From Fomitopsis serialis (taxonomy: Eukaryota > Basidiomycota > Agaricomycetes > Polyporales > Fomitopsidaceae), in the NCBI RefSeq assembly GCF_022376445.1, contig NW_025955133.1, positions 1-64,000 of the forward strand: 64,000 nucleotides of DNA, given 5' to 3'. Of this stretch, positions 23,331-34,500 are shown piece after piece. The translations under genes were made by a program, and so were the position numbers. The notes beneath the pieces were generated by a model, which had not been told where the DNA came from, did not search any database, and saw only the letters and a program-made list of their open reading frames with translations. Each line of letters starts with the position of its first letter. Positions within the stretch are counted from its first letter, which is position 1.

Positions 23331-24823
23331 ATGCTAACCGAAGGTACACCGCTGCTAGCCCCTCATGACCATCGCCTGCGTAACCCCCACATCATCTCGA
23401 GTCCAGGAAGCAAATATGTTAGGAATGGCTTTGTCGATGTTGGCATACGGTCGGTTGTCGTGCTACTCTCACTGCTATTCCTACTGACGTCGAGTGTCTC
23501 AGGCGCCCATGCAGCCTTTTTCTCTAGCATTCTGAGGCACTTTCTACGACCGCCCTCATCTCGCGCACACGACAAATTCTTCCCATGCACATGTCTACTG
23601 TTCGTATTGGCGACTCTCAGTATAACCTTGCAACTCGTTTGCGACATCAAGATCTTCTTTGGACATAGCGATGGTCTCAACGTCGGCGAGCTATTCACAG
23701 CATACACTCCAACGAATAAACTCAGTCTTGCTGTGACGCTGGTGTAAGTCGTTTCACCTAATCATTGGTGACAATACTGACGGTAATTGTACAGCTATCT
23801 CATTCTTCAATGGTCTTCCGATGCCATATTGGTTGGTAACCTCAGTTGTCGCGGTTTGACCAGACTGAATAGATGAACAACAATAGCTCTGGAGATGTAG
23901 CACGATCTACGGGCATTCCCCTCTGGTCTGGGTACCTTTCAGTGCGATCCTTGTTGGTCTCATCGGCAAGTTTAGCAGCCACTGCCTGCCTTCAAGCATG
24001 ACTGACGATGATATGAAACAGTCACTGGATCCTACTTTGTGCATGACCTCGTAGGGTTAGTCATGACTTGGACGGGCACGATACCCACGCCAGGCCTGGT
24101 CTACATCGCTGTGGCACTCGGTTATAATGTCTTGTTGCCCGTCATCATGATCGCCCGCATATTGCGATTGTCGTGGGACTTACGGGGCATTCAAAGAACA
24201 AGCGAATCTCGAGGGATTTACACATTTGTAGTCGGCATTATCCTCGAGTCGGCTGCGTTCTATTCAGCAGTGGCCATCATCACGATCGTGGCCGTCGCCA
24301 TCGGCACATCAATGCAAGCCGCAATACTGCCTTTGCTTGGACAAATGCAGGTAAGAAGGCACCAGAACTCATCATGGGATATGTGATGACCGTCATCTAG
24401 GCTATCCCTTCATTGCTTCTCACTGCTCGTGCAATAGATCGCAGAGATGTGCCGGAGGACCCAGCGCTCACAACCCTTCAATTCGATCCTCAAGACGCCG
24501 TAGATAAAGCCTCTACGCAGCCGAGGTTGACACCCCGACCAGAGTCACCAGGAAGAACGGCGGAACGCCCCTGCTCACTTGACTCCATAGTCATTGTGCC
24601 TCGTCGACAATCGACGGTGGATTACGAGCGTCATTCTAATCCATGCTACTTGAGCGGAAGCAACAGGTGGAGCCCAGGGGAACCCATTGAAGTCCGACTG
24701 TCTGACTGTGAACGGGACAACCCTGCAAATTATTTTCGCGATGACGAAACAGTCTATTCGAGGGAATCACTGTGCTCGTGGGCGGGACCACAGTGTCCCC
24801 CGATGGTTGTGCTCAGGAGTTGA
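23331..24823 (+). CDS. seven-helix membrane protein, basidiomycete type
   Basis: Integral membrane protein of 426 residues in five exons: 23331-23743, 23795-23831, 23887-23965, 24022-24350, 24401-24823 (1281 nt in phase). Hydrophobic segments: RSVVVLLSLLFLLTSSVSG, CTCLLFVLATLSITLQLVC, LSLAVTLVYLILQW, LVWVPFSAILVGLI with VTGSYFVHDL, LVYIAVALGYNVLLPVIM, FVVGIILESAAFYSAVAII, and IIVAVAI-like residues running into SMQAAILPLL. The last 120 residues are hydrophilic and cytosolic-like (RRQSTVDYERH). The topology matches the large, uncharacterised family of basidiomycete seven-helix proteins; no ligand or enzymatic motif is seen. Intron 3 (23966-24021) seems to start GCAAGT. A weak GT donor six bases after a codon boundary upstream (G|GTCTCA) is the alternative in the same phase. 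Confidence 0.78.
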
Positions 24824-25364
24824 GCTCGTTGACGTATTCTGTACGTGACTAACTTAGACGGTAACACTTGTTTGTCGCCTCACAGGCCGCTTCGAGGTAG
24901 CCACTTCATCGATCTGTTGACCTCTCAGACGATGTTCTTGAGGCGTGTTACTCGAGCACCTACGTCCCAGACTTGGCTGGCGGAGTTGGCCATTGGCTAC
25001 TTCGAAGTATCCAACGGACGTATCGACGCGGTTTCGGCGCTGCAGCGCTCCTTGTGCGCCTTACATTTAAAGGTCTTCAACATCATCTGTATGACGCGCA
25101 ATGACTCGCTCAAACATCCATACATGACTGGAGCATACGAGACTGCGAGTGGATCGATAGCAGAACAAGTCTCAAAGGAAACGAAACGAAAGCATATGAA
25201 TTAAGTCCATACACGTGTCCGGGTCGAGGCAGACTGAGTAACAATGACACGCTCGCCCAAAACATAGTTCGAAATACCCAGCTGTCAACAGTGAAATGAC
25301 CAACAGCGCAAGTCAGCGAAGATACTGTACGCGGTGACAGGACTGACCCACCTAAGCCTTCTCG
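24824..25364. other. intergenic region between convergent genes
   Basis: A plus-strand ORF at 24845-25204 has no motif and no homolog I recognise. Left unannotated. Confidence 0.45.
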
Positions 25365-26030
25365 CTAGACGATCTCGTTCCACCACTCTGCTCGACTGGC
25401 TTTCAACCCTTCCAAAGTGTTGCCCACTTCGTCGATCATGCTGGACAAACTTTTGTGTACATCAGACCCCTTCTGTGGGCGAATGGCTCGTATTGCCATA
25501 GCAAAAGGGTATTTGTTTGAGTCTGGGACGAAAATGCGCAATAGACAAGAGTAACGCTGTTGGAGGTAAAGGTCGACATCGCTATGGGCACATCGGTCCA
25601 GCCTTTCGCATTGTTGCTGCACATCCTCGTTCGTCAAATCGCGGTGATGGATTCTCTCCCGGCCCTCGAAATATGTACGAAGGGCTTGCCAGGGCACGGT
25701 CGAGAGGTCAAGGATCGCATCCGTTCTCCGCAGATACTGCAACGGGGTATGGAGGCCGAACGCCCAACCGTAGTAATACTCCTGACGGGAGGACCTGGGC
25801 GTTGTTCCAGTCGACAAGAAGAACCACGGCGTTGCATCTTGTTCTTGTTCTTCCCGGTGCTATGATAGACACGTCAGAGACGTGCCAAAGATCAACACAG
25901 CTTGGAAATCATTCACAAGGTTCGATGCCACCGGCTTCGACTCAGGGTCCGCAATCCGTAGTTGCTGCATGTTAAGACATATGTCTTTGCCCACAATGTC
26001 ATCTTCAAGTTGAGTGCGGCTGAGCGACAT
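25365..26030 (-). CDS. hypothetical protein, tandem paralog A
   Basis: Unknown function. Two exons, 25899-26030 and 25365-25859, give 208 residues; the 39-base intron (25860-25898) contains an in-frame stop, so splicing is required. Key segments are YGWAFGLHTPLQYLRRTDA, RDLTNEDVQQQCERLD, DVDLYLQQRY and the end LKASRAEWWNEI. Each lines up with the neighbouring gene B in the same order, which supports coding on this strand. No signal peptide, membrane segment or catalytic motif is visible. The aromatic YGWAF/TPLQYLRRTDA block and the acidic DLTNEDVQQ helix recur in both copies and may define a small family. Confidence 0.6.
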
Positions 26031-26225
26031 GATTTTGGGGCTATAACGATGAAGCAAGCAGATAGTAAGTGTGTGTATGTCAGGCGGTAGATGTACGATG
26101 GCACTTGAACGTGGTCGGACGGGGCGATGTATGTAAGTATGTCACGGTGGACCAGGAGGGCGAGGAGGACGAGGGTGGTCCCTCTACGTATCACTATGAC
26201 GTCAGAGTAGACATTCTTACCGATC

Positions 26226-26750
26226 CTAGCAGAGGTTCTCCCACCACCACTTCACTTCACTGCCACCCAATCCTCTGAGTTTTTTATTGACAAACATCCG
26301 AAGCAACTCGTCATCCCGACGCGGAGGACTTGCGAGCCACTGCTTATCGGACCAAAGTGCAAGAGCGTGAGTGTACGTTGGCGAGAGAGGCTCAAAACTG
26401 TGCAGTTTGATGCGGTACTGTGCTTGCAGGTAATCTTCCAGCTGAGCCTCGGCATATAGTATAAGCAATCTTTCGTGTTGCTGGATGTCTTCGTCGGTCA
26501 GATCGCAATAACGGTCTCCATTCTTGATAGCGTCGCGGACTGGCAATGGCATTCTTGCATCCGTGGCACGTAGGTACCATAACGGAGTGTCATAGTTGTA
26601 CGCCCAACCGAACCATTGGCGCCAGCGTGATGGCACAGGACCCTCCAGGGGCTTGACTTCGCCGGGTGCCTCTGTCAGAGGTCGACTGTCTTCCTGAAAG
26701 GAAGGTATAAGAACCAAATGCCAAGAATAAGCAGCGAAAGTTGTCCTACC
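26226..26750 (-). CDS. hypothetical protein, tandem paralog B, 5' end unresolved
   Basis: Related to paralog A: FGWAYNYDTPLWYLRATDA, CDLTDEDIQQHERL, LEDYLQAQYR and the end SEVKWWWENL. The main exon is 26226-26693, open and in phase, preceded by a 56-base GT-AG intron and an upstream exon reading FVRLVKDV up to 26750. Further upstream that exon runs into an A20 tract (T20 on the plus strand, 26784-26803), and no in-frame ATG is found before it. Either the first exon lies further away or the 5' end was disrupted by whatever brought the poly-A tract. Function unknown. Confidence 0.55.
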   Translation of the reverse strand, partial: GRTTFAAYSWHLVLIPSFQEDSRPLTEAPGEVKPLEGPVPSRWRQWFGWAYNYDTPLWYLRATDARMPLPVRDAIKNGDRYCDLTDEDIQQHERLLILYAEAQLEDYLQAQYRIKLHSFEPLSPTYTHALALWSDKQWLASPPRRDDELLRMFVNKKLRGLGGSEVKWWWENLC

Positions 26751-26783
26751 ACGTCCTTTACGAGTCTGACGAATCCCTTATTC

Positions 26784-26803
26784 TTTTTTTTTTTTTTTTT
26801 TTT
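26784..26803. repeat. T20 homopolymer
   Basis: Twenty consecutive T. Read on the minus strand it is a poly-A tract, as left by a retroposed RNA, sitting at the border between the gene-rich and repeat-rich parts. Confidence 0.9.
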
Positions 26804-26979
26804 GGAGGGCTGTACGGATAGCGGCAGTTGACAATTGGTCAGCCCCGACGTATCCAGCTTGCGAACGGGTCTTCGTTAGTGCAATCCAAGGAGAAAAATG
26901 CTTTTACGCACGACTATACAGTCAGTGTGGGACTCGTCAACCCGGGTCAAAATCGACACACCAAGCAGCGCTTTCTGAC

Positions 26980-27071
26980 CGATCCTCATCCTACAGCCGA
27001 CGCGCAGTCTCGCGGAATACCATCGCATGAGTCGACGGCGGCCGACGCGTCGGCTTGTACGATGAGGATCG
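26980..27071. repeat. long imperfect hairpin
   Basis: CGATCCTCATC at 26980-26990 pairs with GATGAGGATCG at 27061-27071. Inside it CCGACGCG (26997-27004) pairs with CGCGTCGG (27046-27053). The loop is about 40 bases. Confidence 0.65.
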
Positions 27072-27299
27072 TGCAGCCGACATAGGTGTATAATGTGTTT
27101 GGCTGGGGGTGATGTATACAGTACCGTAGTGATCCTAGTAATCAATACTTTTACGGTCGGCTGGGCTCTTCTTGCGTGCTCAAAGCGTCGGTTGGCACAG
27201 TGCGATCGTGGCGCAGTGCAGCGCGGCGCGTCACAACTGGGCACGCGTTCAGACGCGTTGACTCGGAGACTTTCAACGTGTCAGTGCGTCAGCTCTCAA

Positions 27300-27610
27300 G
27301 ATCTCACTCTCATGCACCGCCTTGCCCTCTCATTCACCAGGCGACCTGTCGCTCGCCGTCTTGCGCTCATACCGTCTTGCCCGCCTACCCTATCGCCTGC
27401 ATACCCTCGCCCCACTGCTGTCCTGCTGTCCTGCTCGCACGCCGTCTCGCCGGTCTATCGTCTCACCCGCTATCTCACACACCCGCCGTCTCACACACCT
27501 GCCGTCTTACTCACCCGCCGTCCACCGTCTTGCACGCCCATCGTCTCGCACACCTGCCGTCTTGCTCACCTGCCGTCTTTCTCACCTGCCAATTCACCGG
27601 CCTACTGTCT
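27300..27610. repeat. degenerate 16-17 bp tandem array (CGTCTTGC type)
   Basis: Imperfect tandem copies of a unit like CACCTGCCGTCTTGCT. Pyrimidine-rich plus strand. The same motif returns at 29155-29275. Confidence 0.75.
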
Positions 27611-27929
27611 GGAGTGCCACATGCAGTGCCACAAGGGCACGCGGAAACGCCACGAGGGCGTCAAGACTGCGGGGATGCGGGCAACTCGAGCAGGTGAGTA
27701 CCCCCACGCACGGTCTCAGGTGAGACAACACGCGAGGACGGCGACGGGCGCACATAGGGCAACTGCCCCAGATGCAAGCTCACCGCATGGCACGCGGACA
27801 CAGCGCGCGGACACAACACGCGGACACAACGACGAGCTGGGAGGAGTGCGAGAGGTCAGCGGGCACAGGGTATGGCAACGTACAAGGGCGCCCAGACAGT
27901 GCAAGCACAAGCAGGGCGGGGGTGGACGA

Positions 27930-28815
27930 GTGGTGAGACGGGCGAGCAAAAAGACGGGTACGCACACGCGGTGATGTGTCGCATGACGGGCAAAACGGGC
28001 GCGTTGCCCGCCGCGCGTGAGTGCGAACACATGCGAGTGAGATCACTGACTGCAGGCACAGGAAGTGGCGGCGACGTGCTGCACGACGCGCACGGCGACG
28101 ACGTGTACCAAGGGCCAATGCCTTTTGCGCAGACATGACCGATGAACGGCGGCGGGCAGACGAGCGGGCGGGCGGGAGCGCACGCCGACCGCGCGCGCGC
28201 TGGGCAACTACCCGGCACACGAACATGGCCAACGAACGCGCGCAAGGCGAGCGCGTCAGCGGGCAGGTCAGTGGGTGGGCAGGTGGGCAGGGGGGGGGGG
28301 GCAAGTAGACGGACAAGACGGTGGGCAAGTAGACGGGCAAGACGGCGGGCAAGTAGACGGGCAAGACGGCGGGCAAGTAGACGGGCAAGACGACGAGCAG
28401 CCAAGCGAGTGAGCGGATACCTTAGAAGGCGGACGGCGCACATAGGGCGACTGCCCCGGATGCAAACACGGCCAACAAGCGCACTGCGCGCGCGGGCCCC
28501 GGACGAGCAAAAAGGCGAGTATGCGACGCGGCGATGTATCGCACGATGGGCATGACGGGCGAGGGGAATTGCCCACCACATGTGAGTGCAAACACACGCA
28601 AGCGAAATCACTAACGGTAGGCACAGAAGGCGGCGGCGACGTGGGGCGCGACGCGGAAGGCGACCACATGTACCCAGGGGCCAATGCCCCGTGTGCAGAC
28701 ACGGCCGATGAACGGCGGCGGGCGGACGAGCGGGCGTGCGGGAGCACACGCCGACCGCGTGTGCGCTGGGCAACCGCCCAGCACGCAAACACGGCCAACA
28801 AACGCGCGCGCGCAT
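27930..28815. repeat. GC-rich segmental direct repeat, period about 566 bp
   Basis: The stretch around 27940-28240 is repeated, with substitutions, around 28500-28815; for example GATGAACGGCGGCGGGC at 28141 and 28707, and GGGCCAATGCC about 563 bases apart. A third, shorter related piece lies near 28880-28925. Long open frames on both strands here are by-products of high GC. Confidence 0.75.
28300..28395. repeat. 24-bp tandem repeat, about four copies
   Basis: Unit GGGCAAGTAGACGGGCAAGA plus CGGC, preceded by a run of 12 G at 28290-28301. It is the reverse complement of the CGTCTTGC motif in the flanking arrays. Confidence 0.85.
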
Positions 28816-29154
28816 GAGCTCAGGACGGGACAGACAATGGACAGGGCCGGGGTGTGCGGAACACGTCGACCACGAGCACACAGGGCCAGTGCCCCGCGTA
28901 CAAATGCAGCCGACGAGCGCGCCGTGGGCGTGGGCACAGCGCCGAGCAGGTGGGAGGGCGTGCGGATGGCGCGTAAGAAGCAGGGATGAGTAAGCCTAAG
29001 CGAGCGAGGAGGACGGCGGCGGGCGCGGGCAACGAGCCCAAACCCGCGCAGGGACCACCGAGGTACGCCAACCCACAGTGAACCGGGGTAGGATACAGGT
29101 AGCACCACCCATGGATACGGGTACGCTCGTTGCGGGTGCGGCATGTCTCACCTG

Positions 29155-29275
29155 CTATCTTATACATTCACCGTCTTGCACACCCGCCGTCTTGCACACC
29201 TGCCGTCTTGCACACCCGCCGTCTTGCACACCCACCGTCTTGCTCGCCTACCTGCCATCTTGCATTATCAATCAC
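29155..29275. repeat. 16-17 bp tandem array, second block
   Basis: Repeats of CCGTCTTGCACACC, same orientation as 27300-27610, closing the GC-rich block before the composition turns AT-rich. Confidence 0.8.
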
Positions 29276-30649
29276 CCACCGTTACATTCTCCTTCTAGTT
29301 GTGCTCGCTTTCTTGTCTGTTTGAAGTCTCGGTGTACTAAAACTGTAAGAGCCTACAAACTAGATCAAACTTCCGATATAAACTAGATTTGTTTGTTAAC
29401 AGCATTGTGGGCAGTTTCAGACGAGAGAGAGCATGGACAAGAAGTGTGATCTGTTGCTATAAGGCTTGCTCAATATAGTTCCAGTCGAGCTTGCCTATGG
29501 CCAACACTGCCAAATTCATACTCTGTCACTGTATGGATGTGATGGTTCGCTTTGAGCAATGAAACTCGTTGTCAGTTGGCCCAACATGCACATACACTCT
29601 TCGTAACTGTACTGCAGTTACACTTGATATAGACTTCGGGATGTCATGATCATATGTTCAGTACAACCTCTATCAGCATTCAATAGTATAGAAGTACAAA
29701 GGAGTGGACAACTAGAAGATATGTACACGAACTCAATGATAGTGGTCAGAGCACCCACTAAATGCGTGAACACTCTCCAGTGTTTTGCCCTCGGACATTG
29801 CCTCGGCCATGTCCCCGAGTCACCCGAGATGGTCTCATTCTCTTTATAACTTCACCTCTGAGCCACCATATGCTATGAGACTTTGTACCAAGCATGACTA
29901 TGTGTAGTACATGGCTTGTATAGAATTCTGTGAGAATTGAACGTGGGGTGTGTTTGTCTAAGACATGCTCTCCATGTATAACCTTCTTAGCTATCTCAAG
30001 CTATAACATTGCCAGATTGCTTCAGAGAATTGCCAGCAGCCACATGTACCATAGACACAGCATGAATACAACTTCTGTATGTACTTGATTCAAACAATTG
30101 TCTTGCAGAAGCTGAGATTTAATCCACATGCCTCTCAATATCTCCAAACAACATGTCATTTTTGAAACATATCCTGAGATCCTCTTCCCATACGAGCTGA
30201 GATTACACAAAGCCAAAGTGCTCTTTACATACACAACAATGAGGCTAATGGCCTACGTGAGTGGCTTCCCTAATCTACTACATGTAGTTCCACAGCAAAT
30301 ACAGTAGATCAGCGAAGTATCATCATTGTCAATTGCTGCGAGCCATTCAGGAATCACTCTAACAGAACAAGGAATACCTCAGTGTCTTACCATTGTATCT
30401 CTATTTGCTGATATACAGTTACTACATGGTGTATTGCACCTCAACACCGTAATGACTGTCTATAGACACAGTCACGGTACAAACATATATTGGACATGTT
30501 CAATAATACATCCACACCATTGGCCCCAAACCAATGAGCAAACAGCATACAGTTTTGCACGTACATACCATTCAAGTCGAGTCAAGAAACAAGATGCATA
30601 CTTGCTGCCTTGTCAATGTCAAGGAGGTTATCACGATTCAAGACGGTGA
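29276..30649. other. AT-rich non-coding stretch
   Basis: No ORF with domain content and no splice-consistent gene. The base composition differs sharply from the GC-rich arrays to its left. Confidence 0.55.
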
Positions 30650-30689
30650 GTGTCAAGGAGGCTTCTTGACCAGTCCGCCTTGATACCTC

Positions 30690-30965
30690 CAAGGAGCTCT
30701 CCGTCTTGAGATGTCCGTCTTGAGATGTCCATCTCAACTTGTCTGTCTTGAGATGTCCGTCTTGACAATGTCCGTCTTGACAATGTCCGTCTTGAGATGT
30801 CCGTCTTGAGAATGTCCGTCTTGAGAATGTCCGTCTTAACTTGTCAGCCTTAACTTGTCAGTCTTAACTTGTCCGTCTTAACTTGTCCGCCTTAATTTGT
30901 CCGTCTTAACTTGCCCGTTTTGATTTGTCTGTCTTCACTTGTCCGTCTTGACACCTCCAAGAAGG
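30690..30965. repeat. minisatellite of GTCCGTCTTGAGAAT type
   Basis: About 16-18 tandem units of 14-17 bases: first TGTCCGTCTTGAGA and TGTCCGTCTTGACAA, later TGTCCGTCTTAACT variants. The units change gradually along the array. Confidence 0.85.
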
Positions 30966-31109
30966 CTTCTTCAATATGCTCGCCATTTTGATATCCTCCT
31001 TGACACTTTCCACATTGAAACCTCATTGGTGTTTGCCCACCTAGATACCTCATTAACACGTTGGTATTGACCAAGATGAGCCAACCATTAGTTACCTTGG
31101 GTCAAGAAG

Positions 31110-31165
31110 GTCTTAGTGAGTAAGAAGGTCAAGAAGGTCAAGAAGGTCAAGAAGGTCCAAGAAGG
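31110..31165. repeat. 9-bp tandem repeat (AAGAAGGTC)
   Basis: About five to six copies of AAGAAGGTC next to the 84-bp array at the 3' end of the LINE. Confidence 0.85.
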
Positions 31166-31250
31166 TCGGCTGAGTCAAGACGGATATCGGCCAGGAAAGA
31201 TACCTCAGCTGATGCTCGGCTCATGCATTGTCTTGGGTGAGACAAGACAG

Positions 31251-31590
31251 TCGGCTGAATCCAGACAGTGGTCGGCTGCAAACCTTCTCCAACCGACGGT
31301 CGGATAGTGCATTGTCTTGGGTGAGACAAGAATGGTCGGCTGAATCAAGACAGTGGTCGGCTACAGATTTTCTCCAGCCGAGAGTCGGATAGTGCATCGT
31401 CTTGGGCGAGACAAGAAGGTCGGCTGGATCAAGACGGTGGTCGGCTGCAAAAGCTTTGCAGCCGACGGTCGGATAGTGCATCGTCTTGGGCGAGACAAGA
31501 AGGTCGGCTGAATCAAGGCGGTGGTCGGCTACAGATTTTCTCCAGCCGAGAGTCGGATAGTGCATTGTCTTGGGCGAGACAGAATGGTCA
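31251..31590. repeat. 84-bp tandem repeat, four copies, with internal hairpins
   Basis: TCGGCTG starts units at 31251, 31335, 31420 and 31504, with a variant at 31588. Each unit has GTGGTCGGCT, a spacer, AGCCGA(C/G), TCGGATAGTGCAT and GTCTTGGG(C/T)GAGACA. In the third unit GTCGGCTGCAAA and TTTGCAGCCGAC form a perfect 12-bp stem with a 3-base loop. The array forms the 3' tail of the minus-strand LINE. Confidence 0.88.
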
Positions 31591-34500
31591 GCTGGGTGAG
31601 AATGTCTGGGGCAGCCAATCGTCCCACGCACCGCCTTGCCCGCCTTGTGCCGCTTTGCCCGCCTTGCGCTCGGCCGACTTGATCACCTTCCATGAGACAG
31701 TTGCGGTCGGCCGAGGTCGGCCCATCCCATCCCATTCCATGAGACTGCGCGTCGGCTGTACCATGACCTTCCATGAGACAGCTGAATGGGCTCAAATCGA
31801 GACGTAAAACCGGGACACTACCCACTAAAAAACCTTTGCACTTTGTCCAGTCGTCCGGGAGCGCTAGTTCATCGTGGATCGTACTATTCCACGTTGCGAT
31901 CACGAGTTCGGAGTTGCGCGCCAACTTTTCGAACTTCCTCTGAGTTGCGGCAACATCTATTAGGAGACGGTTGTTCAATGTGTAGGCGAGGCGTCGTCGG
32001 ATTTGTTGGTCATTATGCTCCCAGCCTGGCTCATCAGAGTGGCCGATGACTCTTTCACAGCGGAGTTTCCAGATGAGGTGAGAGGCCTCCGAAATCAGGA
32101 TCCGCCAGAGGCGTGTCGCGCCAATCCTGACACGGCTTTTCTGATCTGTCCAGAGCTTCAGTCCGAGAGAGTGGACGTCGAGGATGGAGATGGCCGGCCA
32201 AGGAAGGCCCTTCTTCTTCCACAGTGTGGCAATTATATGCCAGATAAGTTCTTGACCGGTTGCCGTGCAGTCAAAAAGGATATGGGACGGCGTCTCAAGA
32301 AGGCCGCAGAAACTACAGTTCGCGCGGGTGGTGTAGTTGGTGATCTTGAGCCAGTAAGGCCCGCATCGTAATGCACCATGTACACTTTTCCACAGGAAGA
32401 TCGAAAAAGCTCGGCTGAAGTCCCGGTGGCGCAAGCTAGTCCATAGTGCGCTGTCCGAGAGGGTGCCCATACTAGCAGCGTTGTGAGTCCGTAGTGCATC
32501 AATATTCTTGGCCGTAACTGCGCGTACAGGTGCAGCAGTCCAGGCAATGATACCTTTGTAGGCCAGGGCTTGGGTTAGAGAGCAAAGTCGAGCTCCAGAG
32601 ACGTCGAAGCGGGGGTCGCGTGCCAGGTCAATCGGGCCCGTCTGGGGGAGGGAAGGTTGAAGCGCGTTGGACATATATTGCCGTGCGGACTCAAGGGCCT
32701 TCCAGAGGTGGGGTGTTGTGATTTTTCCGAAGGAGGTGGGAGCACAGCGTTGACGCAATCTGTTCAGGAGGGCCCGCATATAGTCAGAAGAGGCGACATC
32801 AATCCAGCCTTGGTCTTCCCATAGCGGGGTCTTGTCGAAGAGGAGCTCAACCAGGTCATCCGAGGGGCTGAGGAAGTGCAGAGGGGCATCAAGCGGCGTG
32901 ACGTTCACAGCGTAGATTGCCGCGACGAGGTCGGCGGGGACTTCCGAATGTGTGGAGGCGTCTCGTATTGGCCAGAGAGTTACGTTCCGCGGGTCTGCCA
33001 CTCCGAACCATACAGCATGCAAGGGTGGAGGGGTAGTAGGCGGATCGTTTTCAGCACGCCCTGCAGGGTTGGGTAGAGTGCGGAAGAGAAATACCGTTGT
33101 GGCTTCTTCCGGTACTACTCTTCCGGGGCGCATGCGGTGTGACGGGGGCCATGTTGTGGAGTTTAAGGTGGTGAAAGCGCGGAAGGACTCCGAGAGGCCG
33201 CCGCGAGCCGTGACGGATGGATCAAAAACGAGGGTGTCGCCCTCGTCAACGTTTGCCCCGAGGTTCTTGGAACGTCGCCTGGTTGTAAGTGTGAGTCCAT
33301 CATTATGGGTTGAGGATAAGGGGTTCCACTTGGGTCCAATCTCACTAAGGAGACGGAAAGCGGCGTCGCGGCACTTTGCTGGGTGGGTGCAGCCGCGCAC
33401 ACGCGAGAGTGCGCATTCGGGGCAGGGGCAGTTGTTCGTGCCCCAGAGCGGCATCCGGTTCGGAGGTGAGTTGCCACAGGTGAATTGGGTTAGTTTGAGA
33501 AGGTCAGTGACGAGGGCGATATCGTGGTGGTCTCGCAGGCAGTCACTGATCTTAGTGTTGTTTAGCTTGCGTAAGACCTTGGTGGCTCCAATATGGTACC
33601 AGATCGGCAGCTGGGTCTTAAGCGACTGTTCTACCCTCAGGGCTTCGAGGTGTACGCCGTATTTACGGCCTACGGAGAGCATGTCCCGTATGTACCACGG
33701 GAGGCCTGACCTAGCATGGAGTGCCGGACTCCAGTTCTGGAGGTAAGTGTTGATTTGGGCTTTGGCTCGTATCGCGCCTGCGTCGCGTGTCGCGTGTTTG
33801 CTTATGATGGCGTCCATAGCGAAAGCCCAGACCGGACGGTCGCTATCCAGAGTGAGGTAGCGGCGGAGCCACATGAGGTTAATAGCCTCGTTCCGTGCTT
33901 TGATATCCAGGAGGCCGAGGCCACCTTGCTTGACAGGCTTGTGGAGGGTGCAAAGGTTTATAGGAGGGATTGTATCGCTGCCCCACATGAACACGCGGAT
34001 GGCCTTCGTGAGTTCTGCTTCGATGGAGGGTGGCATGCCCTGTACTACCGTTAAATACTGGGAGATGCCGCCCGGCCCCATCTGTACAATATGGCGTTTC
34101 CCTAGCATGGATGGTCTGCATTTGCCCCATCGGTCAAGGAAGGTGTGTATCTTTTGGAGAGCTGGAGCCCAAACGCCAACTTGGCTGACAGTGTTGCCTA
34201 TCCATGCACCTAGAATTCGCACAGGTTCGCCGTCGGAAGCTATTCTGACATGTGGAGGGATGGGTGCAGAAGCAGGATCGGTGGGGTTCAGGCAACGAGT
34301 TGTGAGCACAGAATGGCGGTAGGATTCTGATCCAACGGGGATGACTTCGGTTTTTCCGTCATTGAATTTGGCGCGGGATGCTGTACACCAGTCAGAGAGT
34401 ACACGCCAGAGCTGATCCCAGTCGTCATCCTGGTGCAGGAATGTGGATGTGTCATCTGCAAAGAGCTTCGTCACGAGCCGATCAGCCGCGCCGGGTATGT

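Noticed and set aside
24845..25204. 119-codon plus-strand ORF
   Set aside because: No homolog recognised, no hydrophobic or structural pattern, lies between convergent gene ends.
27856..28881. 341-codon minus-strand ORF and other long ORFs in the GC-rich block
   Set aside because: Open frames occur on both strands at once, follow the DNA repeats and show no domain; high GC removes stop codons.
30690..31590. Possible CRISPR-like array
   Set aside because: Units are adjacent tandem copies without unique spacers, no cas genes, and the genome is eukaryotic.
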